DNA of 64,000 nt from Edolisoma coerulescens (lineage: Eukaryota > Chordata > Aves > Passeriformes > Campephagidae). Position numbers and translations under genes: made by a program. The stretch spans positions 909,585 through 973,584 of the forward strand of contig VWZW01004130.1 in NCBI GenBank assembly GCA_013397115.1. Reading direction: 5' to 3'. Below are positions 51,301 to 63,685 of this stretch, piece by piece. Each line of letters starts with the position of its first letter. Position 1 is the stretch's first letter. The notes under the pieces were generated by a model that was not told the origin of the DNA, searched no databases, and worked only from the letters and a program-made list of their open reading frames with translations.

Positions 51301-54300
51301 ATAATATTTCAGCCCAAAAAATAATTTCTAAAGGGATGATGTATTTAAACTAACCTTAGCCATCCCAAAGTTAGGTATCTCCTTCAAGCTATCCCATACA
51401 GGATTTCCCCATATTCAACAAATAAAGATAAGCTTCTCTTCGGAGCAATTTTTCTTTCACCAAGACCTTTATTCAGGTTGGCTTCCCCGTGGAAGTGTCA
51501 GAGTCTCTCCATTAAAGCAGAGAGGGCCTAGGTAACTAGATCACAGTCTGCATTGAGAGGAATCCTGTCCCCAGTCTAACACCACACCCCTATCATGTCC
51601 TAGACCCTAGGGATGGTTGCAAAGAGTATTCCCCATGCTTTCAAGATTCCTGCCAGTGGAACATTAGGATGGATATTAAGTTAATTAAAAGACTCTTTGG
51701 TTGACAAAACGAAGGTGCATTTCTTCCAAATGCTGTTTCTCTTCTCAGTGACAGCTACTGAAGGTGGGTTTACACGTTTAAAATAAGTGATTCGATGTCA
51801 TTTGATATGTGCCCATGAGCAACTTCAGAAAGACTTAAATGGCACTGCAAGATGAACTTTCTTGGTCTTCTTTGTGCACATACTCACATGTAATGTTTAT
51901 ACCACTTTGATAGCAAACATTTTGTCTGAAACACCGTGGTGCTCAGTTACTCTAGACATTAAAGCAAATATGATGAACAGTAACTGCTTGAGTAACCACT
52001 GGATTTTGTGCAGAAATAAGGTGCTGATAGGCAACTGGGGAGGCACCCATCACACTAATTACATAGGAATAAGACATTTGTCCTCAGGTTTTTTTTATTT
52101 AATCACTTTCTTGCTTTCTCTGTGCAAATTATATTTCTTATCCCTAAATGTAAATTTGTCATCACTTACAGCTGTTCTCATCCACTACACAAGTATGCTT
52201 CTCTGTGGTTTCTGCTCACAAATTGTTTAATTCTGATTCCTGGAGTTATAGGAACCACTTGTTTCCCCAGTAGTTAAAGTCATTCACATTTAGTGCATTC
52301 CTAAACAGATACAAATGTTGAATAAATCACCTCATGCTGATGTGTTGTGGCTTTGCAAAGTAACAGCTACGTGCAAGAAGCAGTACTCTCTTAACAGATA
52401 AAGGAGAAGAAAATCAGGTTGCCTGTCTTTCGTCCTTATTGCAAAAAAAAAAAGTTTTCTGGAAACTGAGTTTTCATTTTTACTAGAATCCAGTACAAAA
52501 AAGCTATTACCTATTTCAGAATTCTGTTAGAGGGAGAGCCATGACAATAAAGAGGTATAAATTTTGGATTGATGTTAGTAATATCCCAGGAAATTATAGA
52601 GGATTTAATATTCTGGTTTTTACTAGAGGGAATTTTTTTAAGGATTTTAAGATGTTACCTTGAAATTCAAGACTTGACACTAATCAAACTAGGTACCTCA
52701 GCCTGATAGCGGTACATTTACTTTGTTTTTACTATAATATATGCAAAATAAGTAGAGGTACATCCACAAAGGATTCCTGGCATTGACTTCACCATTTTGC
52801 TTTATGTTTAAACTATGATTTCTAATTTTTTTTCTTGGTGGTATTCTCATGAATCAGGCATCAAACTACAGTATCTAAAATATGAATCTCATCTCCTTAT
52901 TTAGTCAATAGAAGGAAATACTTAGCAGGAAGGTAATTCAATTTTTCTGAAATGCTTATTTCTCTCCATTGACTACAGCATCAGATATTTACACTTCTGT
53001 CTAAGCTCCTCACCAAAATATTAATAACTACAGGGGATGAATCATGGCTCTATTATTGTACATTCAGATTTTATGTTAAATGACACATTCTGACAATGTG
53101 CTGGATCTAATGCAGACAAAGGATGTCCAGGTGAGGAAATGGAAAGTGTAGCAGTTATCATATGCTTTGAAAACTCAGAGAATTCAATGCAACCAGTAGC
53201 AGGTAGGATTTGAAAAAGAGACAGCTTGCAGAAATACTCTGCATTATCCATAATGTTGCTACAGAGGAAAGAGCCGTTGATTAAAAGACTCTGAGAATCA
53301 CACAGAATAATTTTTAGGAAGCAGAGAAGCAAAATCAAAACAAACTCTCTATCCTAAAACAGTTCCAAGGTGCGAGGATGGCCCATGAGATTTAACTTGC
53401 AGTAATGAAAAGCAATAGATTTTTCAGCATGGAAGGAACAAATGAGGATTGAGTGATTTTTAGAGCAAAGACAGTGCTGGAATTTTAACTCTTCTCTAGG
53501 AGACTGGCTATAGAAAATGGAAACACTTGGCACTTAGGTAAAAAGATTCAAAAAACTTAGCCTGGAAAAGGTGTCAAGATGCAAAAGAAAGGTCTAACAG
53601 CAGCTTCTCTGGAGATTAACACAACATGTATATTATCCAATGGAAGAGTGATTTTTGCTCTGATTTTTTAATAAAACTGATCTTTACTGTGAAACCCACA
53701 ATTTTCCAGTCCACTTACTTTGGATTTCATGGTGTTTTTCCATGAAGGTGAGGAAGCTTTGAGTTACTTTCAGTGTACAAACATACATGATTTCCCTGTC
53801 CTTGTTTACCTCTCCTTTCTGATATAACACACCACAAAACCCATCTTAGTAAGAACGAGTTCCTTACATGAAATTTCTTATGACAGATCTTGCTGTTTGG
53901 TGTTGTGGAGTTTTTATTTTGAGTGTGTTTTAACATTAATTCCCCAGAAAATTAATTTCCTTCTGAAATACATACTCTTCATTGATAGACTTGAGCTTTG
54001 GAAACTGCAGTCTGCCCTGGCCCAAGACCAGGTTCTTTGGGGTGAGATTATACCTGGGGAGTGCCTGCACCAGTCATGCTGTAAGGCCAAGGAAAACATG
54101 AAGGGTAAACAGCAGTACAGGAGCTTTTGTGAGTTGGTAATCAATCACTACTGTCACATGGAAGCACTGAAATGTAGTTGGAAACTGTAAGCATGGTATT
54201 AAAAAGAGTTTTCTCTCTCCAAGATGAGCCACAGATAGGAAATGACATTGTTACTTTCCTTGTGTTGTCTTCAAGATGATATACTCAATGCATTTTTAAG

Positions 54301-55754
54301 ATAGTTTGTCTGTCTCTGGATGTGCACAAAGACTGGGCTGAACTTTACTTACTGCACTTCACTTTAGGACTTTTCAAATGGGAAGAGTTCATTTTACAGC
54401 TGCTAAATCACCACCACACCGCACTCAGATCATCAACTGTGAGATTCTTCTGCTCAGCTTTGATACCGGAGCTGCCTGCTATTCTTTCTTTATACTCAGT
54501 AGAGAGGAACAGGCATTTGTTCATCTCATCTAAAAATTGAAATATGGAAACCAGTTCAGTTGTCTAAACATACTCACCTGCTCCATAAGGTGTCTTGAGC
54601 CATCCACTTGAGACTGGTAGATAAAGTACCAGCACCTGTGGGAGGCCTGTGCTCTTCCCTAATAGAAGGCAGGAGGCCCAGCGTGATGCCCTGTTGTAGT
54701 TAAGCTATTGAATCAAGTCCCATATTCTCAAGTTTTCACCACTTAAACCATTTAGGAGTGGGATTTAGTACCAGACTGTAGATGCCTGAATGTAATGCTT
54801 GCAAATGAACAAGCTCCTATTAAAATCAAAGCACATTTAATTACTACTGTCGGTGGTGTCTGGAGAGCTAGGATGTAATTTAACAGAAATTTTTCAGAAA
54901 AATAGATTGCTGATTATAATGGGTTTTGATCTGACTTCTTCTATTAGCAGGCATCTGGTGGCATTTTAGTTGAGAGCAGTGGAATTATTTATTAAGAGAA
55001 CTTTTCCAATTGGTGTACAGTTGCCTTGCATTAAAGTAATTGATTCAGTACCAGTTGAATCAATTGAAGATGAATGTGAGTATGTTAAAACTAAATAACA
55101 GTCACTTGGGGTTTATTTAACTCATAAACCCTTTTTTTCATGCTCACTTCATTCTCATTTGTTCGAATTTTGTGTGGTAGGTTTTAATATGTTTATACAT
55201 TTTAGGATGTTTATATTAAGTTTTGCAGTACCTGCAGCAATTTTGCAGGACAGACATAGTCTGTACATCAATTTATTTTTACTGCTAGCCATTAGGTATT
55301 CTGTGACATGACAGTACTCCTCATATGTATGTTGTAGAAAGGTAATGCCTGAAGGTGTGATAAAAATATTACTTAAAAACATCTCTAGATCCTGTTTGTA
55401 AGACATTTTTGCATGAGGAAAATAGTTTTTCTGTCACAGAGGGCAATTAATAACATCTGTAAGAAGTATGACCAACATGGTAGAGTGGTTTGGATTTTAT
55501 TTTTTAAATGGTTATGTTCCCATGTTCAAAAGGAAATACAACTGGACACAAAGTGACAGCTGACCGTTCATGTAACATAATACCTCTAGCAGCTTTGATC
55601 CGGGAATATGCTTTGTCACAGGCTAGAAGTCCTTTGGATGCTCTATAGTTCTTGGAGCATTTTTAAAATCTGCATTAAACCTAAAGAGCATGAATATAGC
55701 ACAGGCTTTGAGGTGACAACTCAGTCCCTTCCTTGCCTTGGCAGAAGAGACAGC

Positions 55755-55786
55755 GACTCTTAAAGAGAAGTGACTCTTAAAGAGAG
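55755..55786. repeat. Short tandem repeat, two units
   Basis: GACTCTTAAAGAGAAGT is followed directly by GACTCTTAAAGAGAG; each unit contains the near-palindrome CTCTTAAAGAG. Confidence 0.85.
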
Positions 55787-57599
55787 ACATCTGGGTAAAC
55801 AAACTATCCATCAAAAAGAGGATCTGGAAAGACAAATGCAATCAGATCCTTCCAAATCACCTCTGGGCAGGGTGGCTGACAGTCTTGAGATCCCTAATCA
55901 TAAGGCCCTTCCAAAGAGCTGTCAGGATCATCCCTGCTAACAGCTATACTCAGGAACATTTGTGTTGGTGTCAGCTTCTGGGAACTACTTTCAGGAGATT
56001 CCCTGTGACTTTGTTGTACATCCTGTGAATGGTACAACACACTGCATGCAGAGGAGTAAACTGTGGTGCAAGGCTGGTGTGACAGCCTTAGTTAAAAGTC
56101 ATGTACAAGTATGCCTGTACAGGTAATAGCTTGGAATAACCAAAGCTTTCTGAGGAGCAGTCCTCAAACAGTTAGCAGAGATACCTCCTCTATTCTGTCC
56201 CAGATGAGTGACTTCTTGATGCAGAAAAGAAGAGAACTGGGGAATAAACTCAGCCACTATACCCAACACAGTCTACATTGTTTAATTCCTAGTTCATTCC
56301 CTGTCTTTCTTTTGGACTGCTTCAACCAGCCATCTCCACGACATGCTTCTAGGAGATTAGTCTTAAGCCAGTTTGAGGTAAGAACGCTGGTGCCAGCCAA
56401 AGTGGCACGCTTTGTTGAGCAGTTTGTGATCAACAAGTAACCAGGTAACCTCAGGGTTTGTGGTAATGGAGAGAGATCCTTTTTGATCAGTGACACACTT
56501 TCCAAGATGAACTCCTTAAAGGTAAGATTTCATACACAGTTTATTTTCCAAGCTAAAACTTAACAACAGTAGTCTTTTTCTCAGGCCTTACTGGCAGCAA
56601 AAAAGGCTGCTAGAAGTTTCTTTACTAAAAGAGATTTGAATATTCACCTAGAAACCTGGGAAAATAATCATATTTTGTCTGGCAAAATACTTCTCCAGAT
56701 ATTTGTGATGAACCAAAAAAATTAATAGATTAAACAGTGCTAAACAGCGTGGGACGGAGGGAAGGAGGAAGGGGGAGGAGGGGAAGAGAAGAAGCAGAAA
56801 CAATGTACATCTTCTTCCCTCAAGTACACAGCTTCTAGTTTGAGTCCAAGAACTTCAGAGCACTGGTCTCTTACAGTAAGCACGGGTACAGCCTCTTTGG
56901 CCGCTGCTTTGCATGCCCAGCTTGATTTGACGGAGGTGCCAGGCAAATGGCTTAAAATGATCATTAGGACATGGTTCACATAAGGCTGTGAAAAGTGCTT
57001 GCACTGGACACTGTGCAAGCTAAAACTGTTAAATGGGTTCACAAGAAAAATTCAGACAAAAAGCCTGAGACTGTTAAACACAAGTAAAATGATCCTGGTT
57101 TATTGTTCTCCCAGTCAAAAATTTCTGGAGGTTCAGTGTGTGTTCTAGGGGTGGCACTGCCACACACTAACTTACCCCCATCTCTCCAAGACTTCATGAA
57201 ACAGTGTCCCATTCACCCCTTTGGCTGTCTCCTCCGGAGTCCTGGACAGTTGTATCTGTGGAGTAACCTGCTTCAGCTATTCTGACATTCTTATATCCCT
57301 TAAATGTCTGCTAAAAATCTCCAAGGAGTAAATTTCCAAAATTTCCACTGGACCAACAATTTCAGTGCTTGCCACAGTATTGGATTTTTTTTTGTGACAT
57401 CCAGAAATATCTTTTTACAACTAATCAAAGAGATTATACTTTTGTCCTTGCTTTAGTAGACTTGCAAAACACTTAATCGTAACCTATAAAAATCCAAAAG
57501 GCAATTATCAAGTCCTCTTACACAGTCTCCTATTTTAGTATTTAAGAATCTGTACGAAACAAATCTTAGATCATATCTCCTAAGTGTCTTTTTCTGCTT

Positions 57600-57970
57600 T
57601 ATGCTGTCTCTGGTCTGTCTGCATCAGTGTCATTCCCAAAACTGGATACATTATTTCAGATGAAGCTTTCTCATTACTGAGGGTAATAATTTCTTGGGTT
57701 TTATACAGAATACTTCTTGGAGAATCATTCTGGAATTGTATGATAGCCTTGAGTTCAATGAGCTTTGTCCTACAGAACCTTAGTGTCCATATGACAGCCT
57801 GTAGCCAGTTTGTCTCTATGCTGCATTAATGACAGATTTCTTTCTTCCTGGGAATGGTACTTCGCAGTTTTCTTAATTGAACTGTCTCCTGTTGATTTTT
57901 GCTATAGCTCCAATTTGCAAAGATTGTCCTGAAGCCTGGTCCTCACCCCAAGGATATTTTTTTCTCCTAT
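57600..57970 (-). mobile_element. Ancient CR1-like LINE fragment
   Basis: CCAAAACTGGATACATTATT with TCAGATGAAGC resembles the antisense CR1 segment around 'actggacacaatactccagatgagg'. Later CCTGTTGATTTTTGC and CTCCAATTTGCAAAGATTGT CCTGAA resemble the next part of that 3' region. The order fits an old, much diverged amniote CR1 in minus orientation. Identity is low, so family and borders are uncertain. Confidence 0.45.
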
Positions 57971-58379
57971 TTTGAGGTGCACATATTCTCTTATTTAAGT
58001 TAGTGTAAGTATGGTATAAAATCACACTGAAACAGCCCCATTTAAGAGTCCTTTTGGATTAATCTGCTTTTAGATAAACAATTGAGAAAAAGCCCTGCTT
58101 TTTTTTTTTCCCCAAAAAATTGTTTCTTTTACTTTGAACTGTATTTTCCTCATTTTGCTCATTTTCTTATGAGAATTTCCTATATAACGTAAGAAATGTA
58201 ATAAATCATGTACTATTTCCAATTGTCCACTAAAGCATCCTTTCTAACAAAGAAGGAAATGACATCATTATTGACATAAGGATGCTGGCTGGTTTTTCCA
58301 GATCTTATTCTCTCCTAAGAGTTTACGAAATGTTTGCTTTAAGAAGAAAATTAGACCTTTTCTAGATACTGAAATCAGA

Positions 58380-58800
58380 CTGATACCTATAACTTTCTTG
58401 TTCTTCTTTCACCTTCCTTTTAAGAATAAATACTGTGTTTGGCCTTCTTCAATACCCTGGGACTTTTCTCATGTTCAGGACTTTGTTTAAGAGAATGACT
58501 AATGATTACAAGATTGTATTAGCTAGTTCTTTAAGTACCTTGGGGAGAATTTTAGCTGAGCCTGTGGATTTGAATGCATCTACGCACGTTTTTAAAGCTA
58601 TTTTTTTACACGTTCTGCCTGTGTCTGTCTCTAGGTTAAAATTAATTTTCCTTTGAGTCTGGTCATAATTAATCTTGTTTTTCTTCTTTTTTTCTTTTTG
58701 GGAGGAGTGAAGTGAGAGAGCATTGACTAGTTCAGCTTTCCCTGCAACATCCATTATGTTTACTTTTCTCTCAAATAAATAATAGGACTAAGCTCTCTTC
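58380..58800 (-). mobile_element. Ancient CR1/L3-like LINE fragment
   Basis: The phrases 'ctagttctttaagtaccttggggagaattttagctgagcc' (58523-58562) and 'gatttgaatgcatctac' (58567-58583) resemble, in antisense, an old LINE segment found across amniotes. It lies just right of the 57.6-kb fragment in the same orientation, so both may be one broken element. Recognition is from memory and the divergence is high. Confidence 0.4.
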
Positions 58801-59399
58801 TTCTTAGTTCTAATGTGTGTGTGGAACTAGATTTGTTGCTTTGTTTGGTGTCAGGGTAGTTTTAACTTGTTTTCATTCCTGGCCTCTTTTCATACTGTCT
58901 TTTGAAACTGCACTCTTTTTAAATGCATTCATATTCTTTTTTAATGAATTTGCTACTTAGCGCAGTTTTATATGACTACTTGCAGATTTAAGAGCCTTTC
59001 AAGACTCTGGAGGTCATCCAAAGGCACAGTTCTAGGTGGATTTTTTGTGTCTTTATTATACATATACACAGTGGGATATATACGTGTATTTATATTTTTT
59101 GTACCAAGTATTTATTCAAAACTTATTTAGCTGTATCTGGTAGATGTAGTGGAGTCTTAGATCACTGAAGAAGTGTACTTTTCAAATGCTTCATCCTTGA
59201 TGTTCACTCTTATTGAAAACTGTGCATATGCTGGAGACCATTATGTAGGATAGAGACCAGCTCCTCCAGGGATATAAACGAATGTGACCAACTACGTGGG
59301 TGATAATGCCAGAAAACAGAGGAAACAACCCAACATACACAAATATGCCTTAGTGATAGGAGCTGATGCAATCCATTAAATTGTGATTTNAAAGGTTTC
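58801..59399. other. Intergenic sequence left of the retroviral cluster
   Basis: AT-rich sequence with nothing recognised. It includes the only ambiguous base in the window, n at 59390, ten bases before the inferred LTR end. Confidence 0.6.
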
Positions 59400-59728
59400 T
59401 GTCGTGAAAACCCTTCCCTTCTTTTTTGTCTCTGCTCTCATGAATTATTAGCTGAAAGAAGGTGGTCTTACTCACTAGATATCGGTGATTGAAGCACGGA
59501 CTTCGCCGGGCGCATGCAAAGCCAAATTTTATTGTGCGAGGCACATCTTTATATACTGTTACAAACCAACAGTTCAGCAGCTACAAACTTCAGCTTCTAG
59601 GGTTACATGTGTTGCCTCTCCAAGGGCTACAGATTACAATCTTCTCTCCTAATCTCTCCACCCGCCCGTCTCGCCCAAGGCCCCACGCCAACCAAAGCCA
59701 TCCTCCGTGGCGACACGGAATCCTCACA
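59400..59728 (-). mobile_element. Class II (ERVK-like) endogenous retrovirus 3' LTR
   Basis: On the minus strand the LTR begins TGTGAGGATTCC immediately after a polypurine tract. It then carries a TATA box (TATATAAAG, + strand complement at about 59547-59555) and a poly(A) signal AATAAA (complement at 59528-59533) only about 15 bases further on, so U3 is most of the length. I place the right end at ...CACGACA (59400), giving 329 bp with TG...CA ends; this end is inferred because the partner LTR is missing and no target-site duplication can be compared. Close spacing of TATA and AATAAA is usual for betaretrovirus-like LTRs. Confidence 0.75.
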
Positions 59729-59743
59729 TCCCCCCCTTTTCTG
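59729..59743 (-). other. Retroviral polypurine tract
   Basis: Minus-strand AGAAAAGGGGGGGA directly abuts the LTR 5' TG. This is the plus-strand DNA primer site of reverse transcription and confirms both the LTR border and the minus orientation. Confidence 0.85.
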
Positions 59744-59818
59744 TTCCACAATTAAAACTTGCAAAAACACTTTTTAGCTTAACGTGACGGGGGAGGTGAA
59801 ACCATCGCTCCAGGGACA

Positions 59819-61724
59819 TCAAAGCTCGTACTCGATGCCTTCGCGTTCACTGTCCTCGCATGGGTCGCTTTCAGGTGGCGCTGGTCCTTTATCTCTGTAT
59901 GGGCGAATGTTCTTTGCGGGGATCCACTTAGGTCCTGTATCCGTGGAAATACAAGCATAACCTCTCCCCTATGTAATAAGAGGGAAAGGTCCAAGTACTT
60001 TGCCTGATTGTAAGTCCTTTACTAGGACTGGGGCTTTAATTTCAGTGCCTGCTGCGCTTTGTCCAAAATGCTGCACTATGGGCGGAGTTTTGCTATCTGA
60101 ATAACAATTTAAAAAATTAAAAACATATAAGGCTTTGTGTGATCTATCTTGTGGCATTGCGCCCTGCATTCTTTCTTTCTGTTGCCCTAATAAGCGTTTT
60201 AGTGTGCTGTGAGCTCGTTCAATGAGGGCTTGTCCTGTGGGGGAGTGAGGAATTCCTGTGGCATGCTGTATTCCCCATAAGGCAAAAAACGTGGCTAAAG
60301 AATGGGAAATGTACGCAGGGCCATTATCTGTTTTAACTTGTTGCGGCACACCTAAAAAGGCAAAAGCAGCTAAAAAATGGTGTCGAGCATCCTTTGCCGC
60401 TTCCTCTGCATGGCAAGATGCAAACAGAGCTCCTGAAAAGGTATCAATGGAGGAATGGATGTATTTTAAGCGACCAAATTCAGGAAAATGTGTAACATCT
60501 TTTTGCTGCAACTGGAGGGTCTGCAAACCTCGAGGGTTAATTCCATACGAGCCAGGGGTAAAATTATAGCATTGGCAGTCAGAGCATGCAGCAATAACGT
60601 CTCTAGCTTGTTGCTATGTAAGTGAAAAGGATCATTGCAAGGCAGCAGCATTTTGATGGAAAAAGGAGTGGCTTAATTTGGCTTGGGCAAACTGATTAGG
60701 TTAACACTTCTACTGGCAAAGTGAAAAGGTCTGCTTGTTGGTTACCTTCTGCAATAAAACCCGGGAGAGTTGTGTGTGAGCAAACATGCATAACAAAGTA
60801 AGAATTTTCACGATTATCTAAAAGAAAAACAAGCTTCTGTAAATAAGAAAAAGGTAATGGGTTAGTAATCCCCCGAAAAACTGTGGATTCGGCTTTTTCA
60901 ACAATTCCTGCAACATAAAAGGAATCCATGATAAGATTAAAGAGACTATTCCACTTTTCAAAAGCATGCACAACAGCTGCCAGGTCTGCAGTTTGAGGGG
61001 AACCTAAAACAATAACAACGTCTGATGTCCACTGATGGGTGTCTGGGTCCATCCACAGAAGCACAGATTTGTGTGTTAGTCCTGACCCATCGGTAATGAC
61101 CGTCAGGGCTCGCAAAGGAACTTCAGATCATTTGGGTGTGGCTAATAAGTTGAATGAAGCAGTTAGCAAGAGGCGTGCATGGAGATGCGAAGTAAGCTGA
61201 CCTGTAAAATCACATAAAGCCATTTGTAAAGCATCTGAATTTTGTAGCAACCACTGCAAGTAGGGTGAAACCACAGGCAAACATATCTGCAAAAAATCTT
61301 GTCCTGCTAAAGCAAAAAGGCGGTTCCACGCCTTGACAATCAACATGGCAAACATTTCACGCTGTGTGGTAATAGTTTTTGTCATTTGATGTGGTAAAAA
61401 GACCCATTCAATAATTAGCAGAGGATCTGGTGCAGAAGGGTCCCATTGGTAAATTAAGGCATATGGCTGTTTTGCTGGATTCAAAAGGATTAGGCAAAAA
61501 GGTAGTTCTCGGGCATATCGAGATGCCTGCCTTTTCTGCAAAGCATCAGTGACCTTCTGCAGGGCCTCGGCAGCCTCTTGTGTCACTGTGCAGGGTGACA
61601 ACAAACTAGGATCCCCTTTCAACAAGGCAAAAAGAGGGGCACGTTCTGCATTTGAAATACCTAATAGAGGATGTACCCAGTTAATAGTCTCTAATAACTT
61701 TTGTGCATCATGAAGTGTAGAAAT
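59819..61724 (-). pseudogene. pol: Broken pol of an ERVK/betaretrovirus-like endogenous retrovirus
   Basis: Reading leftwards: the RT C-terminal part (thumb/connection, with NWVHPLLG and LLKGDPSLLSP), RNase H, then integrase. In RNase H the first catalytic Asp (ITDGSG), the MDSFYVAG Asp and the QQAD Asp are visible, while the usual Glu position reads TADLAAVV, an E-to-D change. Integrase keeps the HHCC zinc-binding residues (LSHSFFH and CSDC) and the catalytic triad D, D, E with 35 residues between the last two. The C-terminal DNA-binding part has PKWIPAKNIRPY. It is dead: in-frame stops at 61128-61130, 60632-60634, 60614-60616 and 59969-59971, plus a frameshift between RNase H and integrase near 60700. 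The RT catalytic YxDD region, gag and protease are missing; the homology ends abruptly near 61724. The final stop lies about 75 bp before the polypurine tract, leaving no room for env. Confidence 0.9.
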
Positions 61725-62257
61725 TTTTGACTAGATAAATTTTGGGAACCGATTCTGGCAGAAAAGATAAGCAAGCTTCAAAGATATATAAGTTCCTCAG
61801 TCCAGTCATCTATGAAAGAATTCACTTGAAGCAAAACAAAAACATCTCTAAAATCCCCTAACATGACCAACCTACATACTCAGCCAGTCAATGATGCAAT
61901 TGCCCACTTGTGTGGTCAAAGAGAACATAAAAATAATCACTGTAGGCACACATGGGAATCAGTGTCTAGAGAGATGTAATAAATCCTAGATTCTATTTCT
62001 GATAAGGCTTGCTCCTTAAAAACACTAGTTGACGATGGATGATTCCCAGTTCTTCTATTTAATCCACATTCACAGTTGTCAGGTTGATACAGATACCAAA
62101 TGTCATGCAGCAGCAAGAACAGGGTAGCTCCAGCCATGGGAACAAGCCACAGGGATGACCCCCAGCATAGTGGTAGCCTCATCAAAAAGCACAATTCCCC
62201 AGGGCCTGAACCTTGTGACAGTAAAGGAGTCCATTAAAATCCAAAGCCACTGCAATG
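61725..62257 (-). other. Unassigned strip between two retroviral pieces
   Basis: About 530 bp. Minus-strand frames between 61937 and 62309 contain a hydrophobic stretch (LWLVPMAGATLFLLLHDIWY) and PWGIVLFDEATTMLGVIPVA in other frames, which may be decayed LTR-retrotransposon internal sequence, but I cannot place them in a family. No LTR or tRNA primer site was found. Confidence 0.35.
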
Positions 62258-62785
62258 CACTCCTCTCTCTATGGGGCCACAGAAGCCTGCCAGGAGCCTG
62301 CTCTAGCACAGGCTTCCAATGGGGTCACAGCCTCCCTTCAGGCATCCATCTGCTCAGCATGGAGTCCTCCAGGAGCTGCAGGTGGATCTCTCTTCCAACG
62401 TGGGCATCACATGGGCTGCAGAGGGACTGCTGACCCATCATGGATTTTCCCATGGGCTGCAGGGGAAACTCTGCTCTCATACACGGAGCACCTTCTCCTC
62501 CTCCTTCATTGACATGAATGTCTGCACAGTTGATCCTCTCACATATTCTCACTCCTCTCTGAGCTGCAGTTGCTGTTGTGAAGCAATTTTTCCTCTTCTG
62601 AAATCTGTTACGTCAGAGGCACTACTACTGTTACTGGTGGGCTTGGCCTCGGCCAGTGGTGGGTCTGTCATGAAGCTCGTTGGCACTGGCTCTGTTGGAC
62701 ATGGGGGAAGTTTCTGGCAGCTTCTCCCAGAAGCCACCCCTGTAGCCTCCCCGTACCAAAACCTGTCCATGCAAACTCGGTACAG
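62258..62785 (-). mobile_element. Avian ERVL-type LTR-like fragment with internal tandem units
   Basis: The + strand reads CTCCTCTCTCTATGGGGCCA, CAGAAGCCTGCCAGGAGCCT, GCTCTAGCACAGGCTTCC, then repeated blocks of the form CTGCTC...CATGG...GCTGCAGG, followed by CACATATTCTCACTCCTCTC and TTGGCACTGGCTCTGTTGGA CATGGGGGAAG, ending near CATGCAAACTCGGTACA. I recognise this from memory as a long LTR-like repeat frequent in bird genomes, whose hallmark is about 40-bp units; the segment at 5217-5560 appears to be a different part of it. A 161-codon open frame crossing it (62319-62804) is a by-product of the repeats. Confidence 0.55.
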
Positions 62786-63685
62786 AAGGCTAGGCTTCTG
62801 GTAAAACTTTCTGACTTTTTTGGGTTTTAATCTTTTGTGTAACTGAAATATACTGTATTACAGACTTAGAAATTTAGTTTTACTTTTAGGTTCCTTCAGG
62901 AACTTATTTCAAAATTGTTTTCTAAACTCCTATGATACTTATTTTTTTCTCAATACATTTCCTACATAGTGTACTAGGTTTATTCTGATTCCATGCATCT
63001 CTTGGGCCTATTTCAATTTCCTCTCCTATCTGAGAGGTCTTTAAGCCTTTCAAGAGTATAATCACATCCAAGGAAGACATAAGACCTTTTCATTGCTTTT
63101 ACAGCCTAAAGAGTCAGTCAGCTTGAATTTGCTTTTGGCCATAGTATACAAAATAAGCCTAGGCATCTCTCTACCAGCTATGTAAATACGTCCCTAGGAC
63201 AAAAATTGGCAGCCATCAGCATAATATTTAAGAGTCTTAGAACCAGTAATGGGTTTACTATTAAATCCAAGTAGAAACAAAAATCAAATGTAAGTTTTAT
63301 AGGGAACTGCATTGGCTATTAAGGGACTGTGGCCAAATTTGTATGAAGGTTCTAAAAATTTGAATAAAATTATGAGAAAATTATTTTATAATATCCTGAA
63401 ATCAAAATCGATATAATCAAAAAGATTACTAATTGAACTGAATACCATAACACATTCCCCTAAGACATCCCAGCGCCAAAAAACAGAACTGTGATCTTGA
63501 TAACAACCTCACCAAGTTCTAGAAACATCTGTAGCCTCATAATCCCAAATGAAAGTAAGAGAACAGTCTTCGCAAGAACAGCAAAAACCTCAGGATCTAT
63601 CAGGCTTTCTCCGAACTTCCTTGGTCCACTTGGAGAATGATGTGATGGCCATTAGATATTTAGTTTAGTTGTAAATCATCTTTGC
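62786..63685. other. AT-rich sequence between LTR-like pieces
   Basis: No gene. The minus-strand stretch at about 63430-63650, with GAAAGCCTGATAGATCCTGA and TTGGGATTATGAGGCTACAG, lies next to the LTR-like end at 63.69 kb on the side where an internal region would be expected, so it may be decayed retroviral internal sequence. The rest was not recognised. Confidence 0.3.

Larger units (their letters stand above)
47517..57599. other. Intergenic sequence without recognised genes
   Basis: Ten kilobases, AT-rich. Seen: a CA-rich microsatellite at 48358-48396, a poly-A run near 48951-48963 and a short tandem repeat at 55755-55786. An exon-like open segment at about 49325-49425 is discussed in findings. 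No other coding, RNA or repeat family was recognised. Confidence 0.6.

Noticed and set aside
62319..62804. 161-codon + strand open frame rich in Gly/Ser/Leu
   Set aside because: It lies within the tandem-rich LTR-like repeat and reads antisense to it; periodic units keep the frame open by chance.
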